DNA of 64,000 nucleotides, taken from Roridomyces roridus (Eukaryota > Basidiomycota > Agaricomycetes > Agaricales > Mycenaceae). The stretch spans positions 3,613,731 through 3,677,730 of the forward strand of contig JARKIF010000003.1 in assembly GCA_029378245.1 (NCBI GenBank), given 5' to 3'. The stretch's first letter is position 1; each line of letters opens with the position of its first letter. This document shows positions 1-11,911 of the stretch, piece after piece. A model generated the notes under the pieces. That model searched no databases and was not told where the DNA came from. It saw nothing but the letters and a program-made list of their open reading frames with translations. A program made the position numbers and the translations under genes.

Positions 1-355
1 TAGGCACAGTAGAACTCCATCTCCTCGGCGAGAGTGCCGATAGCTTGCAGCTGTTGCCAATGCTCATAGATGAAATGCATCCACGGCCAAAGGTGAGGCC
101 ACAACGAGAGACCGACATCGTCCCTGAGTCCAACTAGATGGAATATACCGCCGACGGCAAGACCAGCGCAGCCCTTACCGCGTCAGGGATCCGACGCCTG
201 TCAGGTGTAGGAATCCAGGCGGGATCCAAATTGAAGAACCAGACCGAGAGAAAAGCGCGCCTCTGAGGTCCAGATAAGTAGGTTTTGTCCATGAAGACTC
301 TGGCGCGTTCAACTTGCTCGAAGGTGCGAGTCGGTTCCAAGGGGCTTCAAAGATA
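1..355 (-). CDS. Partial gene at the window edge, unnamed
   Basis: Two coding-looking stretches read on the minus strand. The upstream one (about 340 to 140) contains the segment FLSVWFFNLDPAWIPTP and follows a plausible acceptor near 350. The downstream one (about 130 to 1) reads LWPHLWPWMHFIYEHW in the next frame, so an intron or a one-base shift lies near 140. Aromatic repeats of the form LWPxxWxWxxFxY recur in lineage-specific Agaricomycete proteins of unknown role; that comparison is from memory. The gene continues beyond base 1, so start, end and function are unresolved. Confidence 0.4.
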
Positions 356-1820
356 AGAAAAATGTAACATACCTTCCAATTTTTTTTGTCAGAGGGTCGA
401 AGGACCCTCCCTCCCTACGTAATGATTGATGCCATCAGATCTTTTTTTCAGGCATTATCTCCGGGCAACATCGTCTCAGTACACTACACAAGAGCCCCAG
501 TATTGAAGGAATATATATTTTCTGTGTACCCAATGCATGTTGAGTCTATCAGGCGACTCAGAAGGTGCTCAAGTAGCAGATAAAAAATGCTCCATAGTTT
601 TGCCGGCTCACTGAATCGAACTCTCGCCAACTGTCACTCATGAAGTTACCGTATTTGGTAGTGGCTGTACCTACCCCTCCCCACCGATATAGTAATAATC
701 TTTTTCATTCTTCCTCGATGACCACTGGGCCGATTAGCCTCAAATATTTTTTCCTATACCCCCAGGAGTCTACATCACACATTGGAGACCCCATACAAAA
801 AATTCGCATTTTTGAAGCCCCTTGGTCGGTTCTATCGCCTTCTGGGCAATCCGCTGGGGAGGTATGAATATCAATGGATGGAGTTAGGACTCACCCGACC
901 GGATAGAGGACGACGATCCAAGCTACGCTTCTGCAGATCGGGATGCATATGCATCGCGGTGGCAAGCGTCAAGTACTCAATGGCCTTCAATGCTTCAATG
1001 GCAGATGACAGAAGTAGACAAGCGGGAGTTGATGTGATATTGTAATCCATCTCATCATGATCGCTTGATGATCGCTTCTCTTCGCCCGCACTCATGTGTC
1101 ACCTTTACACTCTCACCACCACGCGTCCTCGCCGATTCTTTTGGCTCTACCTCTCTGCCTCTCTGGCCACGAATCTTGAATCGTTTGCTGAGACTGACTG
1201 CATGAACTCCGCGCAACGGCTTGCAAAATGGTATCCACATAAATTACCGGCCATTTATGCCAGCCGGCGCCGCTCGTTCTTTCGCCGAACTTGGGTAAAA
1301 AGTCTCAAGCTCACGATCCCGGACCTCGGTAACCTATCTTGTCATGTTTCGACTCAGCGCAAGGCGTGTGTCGATTCCAAGATCCCCCGGTGAGAGAGGG
1401 CAACGCCATCTGACATGATACATCCAGTCGGACTGGACTCTAAATGACGAACCATTACAGTGACTCGCACTCCCACCAAAAATCTACCGGGCTGCGCACC
1501 GACTGCACGGGATGGAAATCGGCGGTCGTGGGAGAGAAAGGCCAGGCCTGAGCGGATGCAGTTCACCGATGCGGCGCACCGGACTTCTTCAAATTGCGCA
1601 CAATGGGTTATTCTGAACCCCACTCCCCCTGGAACTCATCGTGTATCTAGCCATGCAGTCGGCTGCTTGGAGTCAAAAAGAAAAACCGCCCCCGTTCAAG
1701 GTGGGTTTGGCAGCCTGAAATTCTTCCCCTCACTCATCTCCCGCGATTTGATGACAACCTGTCTACAGTCTTCGAGAAGATCTGTAATCTTCCTTCCATC
1801 GGTTGGCCTGGAATCCTGAG
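356..1820. other. No gene recognised
   Basis: Only short overlapping open frames without domain features or consistent splice sites. I see no RNA gene or repeat here. Confidence 0.5.
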
Positions 1821-1828
1821 TCCTGACA

Positions 1829-1836
1829 TATAAATA
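1829..1836 (+). promoter_or_regulatory. TATA box of the receptor-like gene
   Basis: TATAAATA lies 30 bp before the ATG at 1867. The spacing is short, so either the leader is very short or a later ATG is used. Confidence 0.4.
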
Positions 1837-1866
1837 CTCAGGACCGACCCTCCGCATCCCTATCGC

Positions 1867-3714
1867 ATGCTCGCCCTTGGGCTCAAACTAGCGTTCTTCG
1901 CCCTATCTCTTCTCGGTCCCCACCTCTCCTCCCCCCGAAATCTTATGGCTAACAGGAAAATCTCCAGGCTTGATTGGCTGCTGGGCGGTCCTTCTGCCGC
2001 TGGCGTGGGCGACCAAGAGCTATTGGGCTCCATTGGTGTACGCTGTCGCGATTTTAGAGTTAAACGGAGTCTTCTGTCTAGGTGCCCTTGCAGTCAGGCG
2101 AGATTTTCAAACTCTGATTGTCACGCAGGTATGATTTGGAGGATGGATCCCACCGTTACGCCCAGGGCGTTTTGCATCGGTGTGTAGATACTCCATTCTC
2201 AGTCCGTTTCAAAGGTCCTGACAGGCACGTCAGCTGAAGTCCTCGTTACTGGGTGTGGGACCTTCGTGATCATCGGGCTTCTTGCTGCGATCACTACTTG
2301 GACATTCGTGTATGTTTCAAAGCCGAAGGAATGGGCCGAGGTACCGTAGGTGTCGATTTCGGGGAGATCACGTTGAATTGCTGATATTCCTACACGTAGT
2401 GTATTGCCCTGGCGATTTCATTACCTGCTACCGATGTTGCTCTTCCCGCTCCTGGCCTCCGCCGTTAACATCACCGTTGTGGTCTTCTTTTATTCCAACA
2501 CGACAGAGCCCTTCGAAGGCCTCAACTGTGTTGTCCGTCCACCCTGGTGTGTGCTGCGATAGAGACCTTCAACTTTTACATATGCTAAATAGGATTCAAT
2601 TCGTTGGATTTGCTGGAACACCGTTCATCGTCACAATCCCTTGTCTATGGCTCACAGCCCTGTCTATCATTCGTCTCCGCAGAACTCTCCAGCACATCCG
2701 CCGCGCTCGTCATTCGCTGGATCAAGAGCACACTCCTTCTCAGGCCTCTCCCAAGTCCGGATTGACTCCCCCCACCCCGCGCGCCATCACGGTCCCTTCC
2801 CCATCCGCGTCAACCCTCGCACGTATGAGCCGCTCGGAACGACAACAACCTAATATCAGCGGGTCTCTTTCCCTGCGCCACGAAAGAGCCATAACCTTGG
2901 ACACGCCCTCCCCAGTCACTTCAGGCAGCACCAGCACCTCCTCAGGCTCGGGCAGATACTTCACCGCCTCGAGCCACGTTTCGAGCTACCCAAGCACCAG
3001 ATCTTCGCGATCGCGCCGCTCGGACCGTTCGTTCGATACGGTGTCCAGTGTCGTCTTTGCCCCGAGGAGGGCACCGAGAACCTTGGATACCCTTAGCGAA
3101 GGTGTTGGTCTGACTCAGACTGTACCAGTACCACCGATGCCGACCTTGCCACCCATAGCCAGTAACAGCAACAGCAACATCTCACGCGGCACGACGCGAA
3201 GTTCGTCCTTGGCGTTTTCGATCCAGAATCACGATAGGATTTCTGTTAACCAGATCACGTTGGACGAGAATCGAGACGGTCCGTATGAGACTTTATCCAC
3301 ACTCACGGATAAAAGTGAGTACGATAAATGTCCTCCACAAATACTTTCAAACCCAGCTGTTCCGATGTAGGTCCTGCAACACGACCTTCCCGGGGCGCGA
3401 ATTTGCCCGAGCTCCCATCCCTAGTTATCCGCTTACTGGTATTCCAGATGTACGTTCTCCCTTCCTTGTCCTTGTCTCTGATTACTCAACCCATTCTCTT
3501 CCTATTCAATAAATTCAGTGCGATCATAGCTACACACTTCCTCTCCTTCATAACCCCCTTCGTCGATGCGATTTCATTCACTCGCTCTGGCGGCACCGCA
3601 GCACCAGCGTCGGTTGGCACACAACACGTTGCTCTCGTCCTCGCGGGGTGGGTGCCTGTATTTGTATTCGCGACGTATATACGGACGTGCAGAAAAGCTT
3701 CTGTTGTAACCTAA
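1867..3714 (+). CDS. Seven-span receptor-like membrane protein
   Basis: Several exons read in turn give hydrophobic segments: one near the start (about 1867-1920), ones at about 1972-2130 and 2216-2330, one at about 2400-2480, one at about 2605-2690, then a serine-rich loop of roughly 200 residues (about 2690-3320), and two more at about 3420-3560 and 3625-3690, ending in a stop at 3712-3714. Seven spans with one long loop between spans five and six is the layout of many fungal G-protein-coupled receptors, but I see no diagnostic motif, so ligand and family are unknown. Donors GTATGA (2130) and GTACCG (about 2339) are visible. The joins near 1950, 2400 and 2560 are uncertain, and the start is chosen from the first ATG after the TATA box. 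Confidence 0.55.
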
Positions 3715-4639
3715 GTAATAACCAGCTGTACTTTATTTTTGCAACAACAGTCAGAAGTAGCGCATATTACGATCGCAGGAGTGGTGAGAGCTCGCTCGGA
3801 GGGTCCAACTGTTGTTTCGTTCCAGTTAACTCTTACTGTACGCGATCGTGCTTTGTAATAACGTGAGCCAGACCAGGTCAGACCCGCGGCTATACTGAGG
3901 ACTCACTTTTGACGCATGCAGGGCCGCAGAGCGCCCCTCCCGCGTAAGGGTCCGAGAGATGGCAAGAGCGTATGCACTGCAAATGGAAGCTGCAGGGAGA
4001 GTCCACTGGCGCCAGCGAAGGGAGTCCCCAAGCCAAGTGAGCGTGGATGCTCGCAGTGCAACGGCTCCGCAAAGCACGAGTTGAGCCAAACATTCTCCGC
4101 CGGAGTCCGGGACAAGGACATTGACTGCTTCGACGAGATCCAAGAATCCAAGTGTACGAGTACTGTACTACTCATGAGAAGCGGCATGGGATGAAGTGCT
4201 TCAAAGTTCGGCCTGACATCGACGTCAGGAACGGACTCGCTGTAGACACGCCGACGTGCAGAAATGCGGGGAGCTCGGAATGTGGTGTGAGTCGAGTCGT
4301 GATGGATACGATGGGAAGGGAAGGGAAGGGAACATGGCTCAAGACCTGACCGGTGAGCACGACATGGCGCGCTGGCTTCGACGGCCGCAGGGGGACACGG
4401 ATAGACAGCAGCAGAGGAGACGGTGGACGGTGCGAAGAGGGTCGCAGACTCGCAGAAGATGAAGAGGAAAGAGTCAAATATATTTCACACCGGACAGACG
4501 GACTATATGCTCGCTCGCCAGAGCCTTTTGCTTCTCGTCTCTTCTCCAGCTTCCCATCCGTGTCTAAGCAGCTGGGTGTCGTCAGCTCTGGAAATGTGGA
4601 GGGAGCTATGGAGGGAAGACGCACTAGGACATTCGAGGA
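3715..4639. other. Intergenic, convergent gene ends
   Basis: Lies between the 3' ends of the receptor-like gene and QCR6. A minus-strand open frame (4143-3826, 105 codons) has no recognisable feature and I do not call it. A short GGGAA run sits at 4314-4333. Confidence 0.4.
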
Positions 4640-5254
4640 TTAGCGCAGCTTGGCAAAGACCTTGGGGGCGGCGCACGCCTCGGAGCAGTGCATCATGCTG
4701 TGGCCGTCGGTCAGGGCGAAGGAGTGAGGGCGAAGGAGGGGACACGCACTGGACTGTGATTCGTACGACAGAGAAAGCAAGGGGGGAGGAAGAAGGGCCA
4801 AGTCAGCGATCGATATCTGCAGCCACATCGGACGACGTACACCTAGTGAGTCGACCAGGCTCGTCAGCACCGTGGAAACAGAGTCAAAAGGGAGCCAGGG
4901 ACGTACATTTCCTCGACACACTCCTCTCCCTTGAATCCCTCACCGGCCTGGACCTTTTCCTGGCACTTTTCAAAGTGGTGTTTGAGCGGGGCGCAGTCAG
5001 GGCGAGACTCGCACTCGGCACGGATGGCGGGGTGGGCCTGTAGGGTAGGGTCAGTGGATACAGCTCGCTTGTCAGCGTCCAGGTCGTCGACGTGGAGCAA
5101 GACGGATGACACGACGACGCACATCCTCAGGCTCCTCGGGCTCTGCCTCTGCCTCTGCCTGCTCCGTCTCGGGGGTGTCGGCAGGCTTCTCCTCCTCTGC
5201 GTCGGCGTGGGTGGTGGGGAAGAAGGACGCGATGAACGAGCCGATTCCGCTCAT
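4640..5254 (-). CDS. QCR6: Cytochrome b-c1 complex subunit 6 (hinge protein)
   Basis: Acidic hinge subunit of mitochondrial complex III, which helps cytochrome c1 meet cytochrome c. Exons 5254-5123, 5037-4907 and 4697-4640 close in phase to 106 residues. The N-terminal exon is rich in Glu/Asp. Exon 2 carries the family pattern around residues 45-85 (HPAIRAECE, DCAPLKHHF, CVEE), and the last exon ends in HCSEACAAPKVFAKLR; the paired cysteines form the helical hairpin disulfides in this family. The start is the ATG at 5254, since the open frame upstream runs into promoter-like sequence. One oddity: in relatives a short Phe-Phe-His-Leu-like stretch separates CVEE from the HC motif, and here that stretch is missing, so a micro-exon inside the 209-nt second intron may have been overlooked. 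Confidence 0.85.
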
Positions 5255-5816
5255 GGTGGGCAAATTTTGCGTGGGTGGTGGGAGGAGGGAGTGTGACGTC
5301 ACGCGTGACTCACATGTGACCCGAGTTGATCCGACGCCTGTTCGATTTAGATCTAGAAACCGATGGTCCGATGCACATCGAACTTTCTCTAGTACTTAAC
5401 TCAAAACTTGACGCTGTCAGACCCAATGTTGACAGATCGGACTTCTGACTTGAGGGAGTCAGTTTGTCCGGGCACTCGGTCCAACGTCAGAGCGCATGTG
5501 AGCATTTGGCTTAATTCATCGCGGTCATGCCGCCCGGTACCGTTCGACTCGGCATCGGCAACTAGGGCTGTTTCCGCAACATTAATGTACCATTTTTCTT
5601 AGTAAATGTAGGCATCCACATCTGAATGTCTTCCCAATAAAATTGACTCAACTTTGGGCACTGTAGGTAGGGTCAATCCGACTCAAACCGAGGATCGGCG
5701 GCCGGGTTCTGTCACCTCATCGTCAATCCGCATGGTTCACATCCGCAGAGGATTCAGGAGACAAAATGTAGTACTATGTACGTACTACAATGTAATGCTG
5801 AACTCTCTGTCAACTT
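5255..5816. other. Intergenic, no gene recognised
   Basis: Promoter side of QCR6 and 3' side of the DUF6535 gene. A T-arm-like hairpin (CCG, loop TTCGACT, CGG) occurs near 5534; see the dispersed tRNA-like repeats. Confidence 0.4.
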
Positions 5817-8800
5817 TCAAGTGCTTTGTGTCCCAAAGACTCGCGAGGAGCCCGCTTCCACCGGATTTTCATTGTCGGCGGATGCAGAAGAAAGTAAGTC
5901 GGTCCACATTTTAGCATTGTAAGGCAAGTGTCCACCTTCGTTGCTCGAAAACATCGATATCGCATGACGGAGGGTCCCGCGAGCTTCAGGATCATTGAAA
6001 TTCTGCGCCGCATTTACGCGCTTCAACCAAGTTTCGACGGCCCAGAAAATACCTTCCAACGACTTGATATCATATCCATAATGTTCCATCAGTCCCAGGT
6101 ACCACCAGGCGAAGCGCCGTTGATATACAATTGGGATGGGCTCGTCCTCGGAACAACGCTGTGCAAGGAATTCCAACGTGGGCACACCCCAGGAGGATAA
6201 CATGGCTTTCATCTGTTCCAAAAAGTCCAGGAATATCAGGAGATTGGCTGAATTCCAACGGCCAATCCCCGGAGTGGCCGAGGTATCACAGATCCGGAGT
6301 GACCGCATGAGTTGGTTGAGATCCTCAACTGGCAAATGCCTATTCTTGTGCATGATGTTTGACTTGATTACTGCAATGACTAGTGACTGCCGGAGAAACC
6401 TTGAATTCCGGGAGAGTGGAGATGGTTGACAAGGTTTGTTGGTTGAAAACAATAAATGGCGGACCGACCACAGAAAGCCGCCAAATTGCATTCAAAGCCA
6501 TGTCGGTACGCACACCAAATGTCAGATATTTGGTCAACAAGGTTTCCAGAGTATCTGGATGACATTGCGATAGGCCTCGTTGGCGACCAGGTCCGGGTTC
6601 CCGCCGCGCTGCATAGAGTGCCATTGTTTCACCCAGAAATGGATCATCATCCAGCCAGTCACCTGCTCTATGGAGCAAAGAGAAAAGTATGTCCAGGATT
6701 ATATCAAGCTGATTGACCTCGGGGCCAAGATCCTCGTGAGGGAGATGGGATGTTGTCAAGATCCTATGTAAAGTTGTCTTCACCTGGTTCCGAGCGTCTG
6801 CGTGCTCCATGACACCCACAACTCCTTGCAACATCTCAAAAGTTACATCGAATTCATGGGGTATTCGCTGGAGTTTGGCAGAGATTTCCACGTAGTTCAG
6901 AAGCCCGTGAAGACTTTCAAAGCGGAAAGATGTGAGAGTTTTGTGGATTGCTTGAATCAGCTGATGGCTGGACCCACTATCCATGAGTGCACGACGGTGG
7001 CCTGAGAGAGCTGTGCTCAAGTCCGGAAAGCTCCAAGAAGCTGCTTGCTGTTGTGCTGATTCCAGTAAAATCTGAGTATCACCAGCTGGAGTGGAAGAGT
7101 TGGTCCTGTCCAATACATGTGTGGTGATTGTTTGAACTGCAGAAAAAGCAATGCATCGAGTCAGGGCGGACGCCGACATTGTATAAGATTCTATGAGTGG
7201 ACTGGACCCTAGATGAGATTTGGGTTTGAGAATTGCATCAAACAGGGGGAACAATTTCTCTGTCGAGGAACTGGAACCAATAAAATATGCCAGTGACCAA
7301 AGTGCCTTGAGGCAAGAGATTCGCCTTCTTGACTCCGCATCTGGAGCGAGGATACCAGTATTGCAACTGCGGAGAAGACCTTCAATACGAGAGACAAGTT
7401 GGATGTCCTGGGCTTCGAGCAGCCTGTAGATCATATCATCATATGCAGAGCGCCTGCCCTGAGGTCCCCGGATGAGATCGGGGAGAGCTTCAACAAAGGG
7501 TTCCAGCTCACAGTTGTCTGTCAGAGATCTGACCGTCCAAACAACGGCCTGTGAATCGCGCAGGTCTCTTTTGGGAGACAAAGCAACAGCCTTGTTAACC
7601 ATGACTTGAACCATTGAAGGGATCTGTGAGTCATTCTTGGCAGACTTCCCATGATGATCCAGGAGGGTGGATTCACCATCTCCAGATGGCCCTTGGCGGT
7701 GTCGGCGAAAGGGTATTAACAGTCGCTGGAAAATTCCCCAAGCAGCATTCGACAACGGAGTTCGATATGGCGAGTCCGCTGAGAAAATGGGCAGCAGCGT
7801 GAGATAGATGTAGGCAGCAGCAATCAAGCCAAATAATGCCGCAGTAACTGCAGTCACCACGATATTGATAGGCAGGAGAAATGCCACCAACCCTGCAAAG
7901 AAGAGGAGCAGGGAGAGGTGGAGCAGAAATGGGATGAACTCGACGGTGGTGTGCATGCCGAATCGCTGAAGCCCGAAATACAAATACGAGAAAATGCGAG
8001 CTCGAATGATGGGGGATGGTCGCATTTCGGTGCGCTGGATGAAGTCTCGTGCCCATTGTTGAACCAGAGTTGCCACAAGTGCGCAACAGAGGCTCAATCC
8101 GAAGCTCAGAAACCACAGGGTATTACAGGCCAACGCGGCAACTGACACATCATCTGCGAGCGTTGAATTGAGGCTTTGCGACGCAGACCCTTCGAGTTGT
8201 TGCGAAATCTTTGTCAATAGGGCGATATTTTGATCCGGAGTCAGGCTTTTGTAGCTTTCGATGAGGAACGCGGTGAGACTGGCGGAAAAGAGACCGGCCT
8301 GATATGTGCCGTCAGTGAGGGACAATGCGGATTATGGCCGACAAGATATTCCTCCGCTTCGCTCCGGAAGTTCTTTTGCCTGGAGACGAGTCGCAAATTT
8401 GAACGAAATCAATTCCAAGTTTCCAACTACAGTACTCGATGTAGTAAAAGAACTTGAAAAGAACACAAAACTGTACAAATTATCAACCACAGGGAATTAT
8501 GTACATAGGACAATGATTCTGAATGAAGCAGTGGCATAAGCTTACTAAGTGAATTTGGTCAAAAAACAACAGCCGGGGTAATGAGCGGATGAGCGCACCC
8601 GTGAAGCAGCGCATACGGGAGCCGTCGATGACTCGGATGAACGGCGCGCCACTTGGTTCACGACGGGAGTGGTGGTGAGAACAGGGAGAAAATGCGAGTT
8701 GTGTATGCGGCGTTGTAGCCAGTGGCGAGAGGACTGCATCGAAGACCCCCGAGTCCCGATTGATCGCCATCGTCTCCACCTCGACGCGGGCGGCGGAACA

Positions 8801-10197
8801 AACTGTTTGGGGCGAGGTTCCCTGGGCAAAGCATGTCGAATCATCTTGTGCTTCCTACACCGCAAAGTGCAGATCTAGGAACGTCAGCGAGCATGGACAT
8901 AATTTGAAAACATACCGGACAGCCGACCGTTTGGTCTCTACCCGCACGGACGGCGGGTTTTCGAATGCCAGCCGCAGGGGAAGGAGAGACCCAGCGTCAC
9001 GGTCATATCGGAGGCAGAGGAACGGCGCGGGTGGGCAAGCGACGTGTCCGTCCACTGGAGCACAATGAGTCTGGAATTGAATGAATGGATGAACAGAATA
9101 CCACACACACCGTTGTACCCTTCTTTCTTCGTATCCCGTCGAGTCTTCCCCACGCTGAGTGTTGCGGAAGTGCATGTTTGAGACCACGTAGAGACTCAAC
9201 CAGTTTGTTGGGACCTGGGCGCAAACAACACGTGAGGACGGCGAAGTTTTTGATGTCGTATTGGGAGACCGGGGTCGAAACATCGACTTGGGCGACTGCG
9301 CCGATCTCGATCAGGGGGGAGGTCCAGCTCAGTCAGAAAGATGGGTTGAGTGAAAGAGGCCAGTCCGCCGAGTAAGTCCCCAGAAGCCAGCTTGAGGAGC
9401 CTGAGATTTGAGAAAGCCCTTGAAGAGTGGAGTCCCAGGGGCTAGACGGCGCAATCGATAAAGTTTGAGCATCCCCAAGGGTCAAGAAAGAATATCAGGT
9501 AGCGGGAGGGATGGGTAGGAAGGAAAGTGGGTGTGGGTAAGAGGCAGTCCAGTGTTTATGAGCATGCATGCCGGGCGACGCGTCATCCTTCGGCCAATAC
9601 AGTTGCTCCATTGTTGTTCCGCGTCTCGAAAGCTGTGGATGCGTCGGTGGAGCAAAAGCAGAGGGATCCAAATTAGGAATACTTGCAGCAGGAGGCTCAG
9701 AGCGATGTCATAGCTCCCGGCATGCATACGTGGCCTCAAGCCGGCGCTGTAGTACTACTGGAAAAGGCTGGAATGCTGTTGACCGTGGCATCGATTCGGG
9801 CGCGGAGTGGGTCGTACACGGCCTTCATGGGATGAAATGATGAGAAAGCTGTTGAGAAAGAGCTTCTTTGGCGGCAAGATGAGAGAGGAGGACAAAAAGT
9901 GAATGCCCAAATGGAGAAGTTCAATCAGTGATGCAGCCATAATCTTAAAGAACGGATAATAAATGCGCACGAAGATCAGAAGGCCTTCCATGTCTGATTT
10001 CCATCGTTCCACGAGCGCCTTGTCATATTTCTCCGCCTCGGATATGTACACTGCCCAGAGCTTGGAGCCTGCCAGCTCATCTGGGTCTGGTAGGGTCACC
10101 CGTTAGCAGAGTAAATGATTTCCCTGAGATTCGTCGTGATCCACGCACCATCCTGTGAAGTCAAGACTATGCTGCTCTGCTTGGTCTCGGAGTTCAT
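5817..10197 (-). CDS. DUF6535 domain membrane protein
   Basis: Exon 1 (10197-10149) and exon 2 (10086-9971) join in phase and give KLWAVYISEAEKYDKALV followed by SDMEGLLIF. This runs in phase 0 into the main exon starting at 8298 with AGLFSASLTAFLIESYK, the hallmark start of DUF6535. Hydrophobic spans follow at about 8180-8090, 7960-7890 and 7880-7800 (FGLSLCCALVATLVQQWARD, FLLHLSLLLFFAGLVAF). The long hydrophilic C-terminal part continues to about 6400, then changes frame near 6515-6328 and ends at 5817. A donor at 6515 with an acceptor at 6329 restores the phase, but other joins are possible. The family is abundant in Agaricomycetes and its function is unknown. Intron 2 is 1,672 nt (9970-8299), far above the usual 50-75, which suggests an insertion. 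The gene may therefore be inactive or may still splice. Confidence 0.75.
8299..9970 (-). other. Outsized intron or insertion in the DUF6535 gene
   Basis: Both edges are good splice sites (GTGCGC donor and ATATCAG acceptor). The interior has minus-strand coding-like pieces, for example LLKLASGDLLGGLASF near 9380 and a proline/arginine-containing stretch at 9280-8930, with leucine spacing suggestive of a leucine-rich repeat, but no continuous gene. No terminal repeats were found at the edges. It could be a decayed gene or element captured within an intron. Confidence 0.4.
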
Positions 10198-10675
10198 GGT
10201 GGTGTGAAAAGAAAGGCTGTTAGAAGGCTGTGCGTGTGGAAGTGCCCCAATTTTAGGTGTCGATCATCCCCTACTCTGTCAAGAGGAGGGTTCTGTGGGG
10301 CTGAATGACTGATGGCCTGCAAAATTCAGTCCACCTTTTCCCACATATGTCAACCACTGACCCACATTTTCCTCCGTCCTTGATGTAAAATGCAATCACC
10401 CACTGGGGCCCGTGCCAAGCCGCCGCCGGCTGATAATTCCTGCCGGCGTCATGATCCGTCCCAGAGTAGGGGAACGGTGCTTGCACCGCTATGGATTCAT
10501 TCATTGTTCCCGAGGGATACAGACACGCATACATACATCATCTCGCTGGAATCATGAAACGGACAGGCGAGTGTATTGAAATCATGAATTAATGGCTCCT
10601 CTACAGCAGCTGGGAACCTGAATATTGTTCAGTCTTTCGATATAAACAGTAACTACTTACGCATTGGGAGCCCAC
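10198..10675. other. Intergenic, no gene recognised
   Basis: Promoter region of the DUF6535 gene and 3' flank of the dehydrogenase relic. An 87-codon minus-strand frame (10534-10271) has no recognisable feature. Confidence 0.4.
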
Positions 10676-11911
10676 CTACTCAACCACATCCGTGCCGACA
10701 CTCCACTTTTTCCATATTTCCATACTCTCCTGCTCGCCAGTATGGAAAGCTTTTAAATTCCCGTACGCACCGTCTCCGAGAACCAACCGCGGACGAAGCG
10801 CCCGTCCAGGATCGGTGGCAAGGTCGACGATGCGCCTAACGGCGATCGTCGTATCGCCTCGCTGCCAGTCCTTACCCGAGATGAGGGTAGTCCACTCATA
10901 CACTCTGCCGTAGCCCTCGATCCTGTTCGACGGAATCTTAATGTGATCCGAATTACAGATGGAGGTTTTGTAGCCGCCGAGCTGTATATGTGTAATAGGC
11001 ATGGTACGAGAATAAGAAGTAGCAGAGAACGTACGAGGATGGATGTAGAGCGAATATTGAAAGGGGCAAGCTCCTGCGCCCAAGCAGCGGATATTACATC
11101 CAATGCGGCCTTGCTGGCGCCGTATAAGGTAGGGGCCAGGCGCATCGACCTACATCACATGCCAGCACGTCTGTGCTTATATCGCTATTAACACCCTCCA
11201 CATCCCGAAATCCGCGAATCTGGCCCCGTCAGACCCTGGGGATAGTCCGTAGTCTTTTTCGTCAGACAGTCTAAACACGTGTTGTAGATTGATCCGCCTG
11301 GCCCCTACCGTACTCCTGTGGCAGAGTAGCGCACAGCGGATGCCTCGGAACTGATGTTGACTGTCATTCCCGATCTGCGGGACCTGAAGTGGGGGAGGAA
11401 AACATTCGTGACATTGATAACCTGCGAAGCGTAAGATCACCCAGAAATGAGAGGTGGCATCACTTACCCCAAAGAAATTGGTGTCAAATTGTGCGCGATT
11501 TTCCTGGTCGGTGTTTTCTTCGGACGCTCCAAAATGGAGGTAGCCTGCGTTATTCACGAGGCCATCGATTTGCGCGCTAAGGAGGGATGAATTGAGGCGG
11601 TCATCGAGAAGACGCGGACATACTAGAGAGACAACGCCTGCGAGGCAAAAGCCTTGAGTTCGTCGGGCGAGGAGGTAACATCGAGCTTGAGCGCCTGGGC
11701 CCATGCGTCTTGTAGTTAGAGGAGAGTTTCTGGTCGACGGGCAGTTGCAATCACGCGTAGGCTTACCGACAAGGCAGCTGTAAACGAGTGAGTCCGAGGT
11801 GCCTCGAGAGATGACAAGACCATGCCTAGTGCGAGTTCCCGTCCGAGTCCTGTGGAGCATCCGGTTATAAGGAATGATCAGGCAGGAAGTAAGTAAGAGG
11901 GTAGTTGACAA
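10676..11911 (-). pseudogene. Short-chain dehydrogenase/reductase, broken
   Basis: NAD(P)-dependent oxidoreductase of the SDR family. Visible in order: the cofactor motif TGCSTGLG (about 11860), RVIATARRPETLL (about 11750), LKLDVTSS, the NNAGYLHFG motif (about 11560), VNISSEASAVRYSATG with the catalytic Ser region (about 11360), LYGASKAALDV with the Tyr-x3-Lys catalytic pair (about 11120), and a C-terminal exon ending at 10676. Signs of decay: a stop codon (TGA) directly upstream in the frame of the cofactor motif with no start visible; a TAA between ETLL and LQDAWAQ where relatives usually have a residue; and an inverted repeat of 180 bp placed between the Ser and Tyr motifs. An intron from GTAAGC (about 11766) to CTACAAG could skip the TAA but would remove the conserved RVIATARRPE segment. 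Splicing could rescue parts, so the pseudogene call is not certain. Confidence 0.6.
11129..11308. repeat. Inverted repeat of 33-bp arms inside the SDR relic
   Basis: Arms at 11129-11161 and 11276-11308 match in inverted orientation at 28 of 33 positions; both begin GTAGGGGCCAGGCG read inwards. The spacer is 114 bp. The outer ends abut SDR coding sequence on both sides. This looks like a small foldback or MITE-like insert, or a local inverted duplication; I could not define a target-site duplication. Confidence 0.65.

Noticed and set aside
3826..4143. 105-codon minus-strand frame between the receptor-like gene and QCR6
   Set aside because: No domain, signal or splice support, and several frames of equal length overlap it on both strands.
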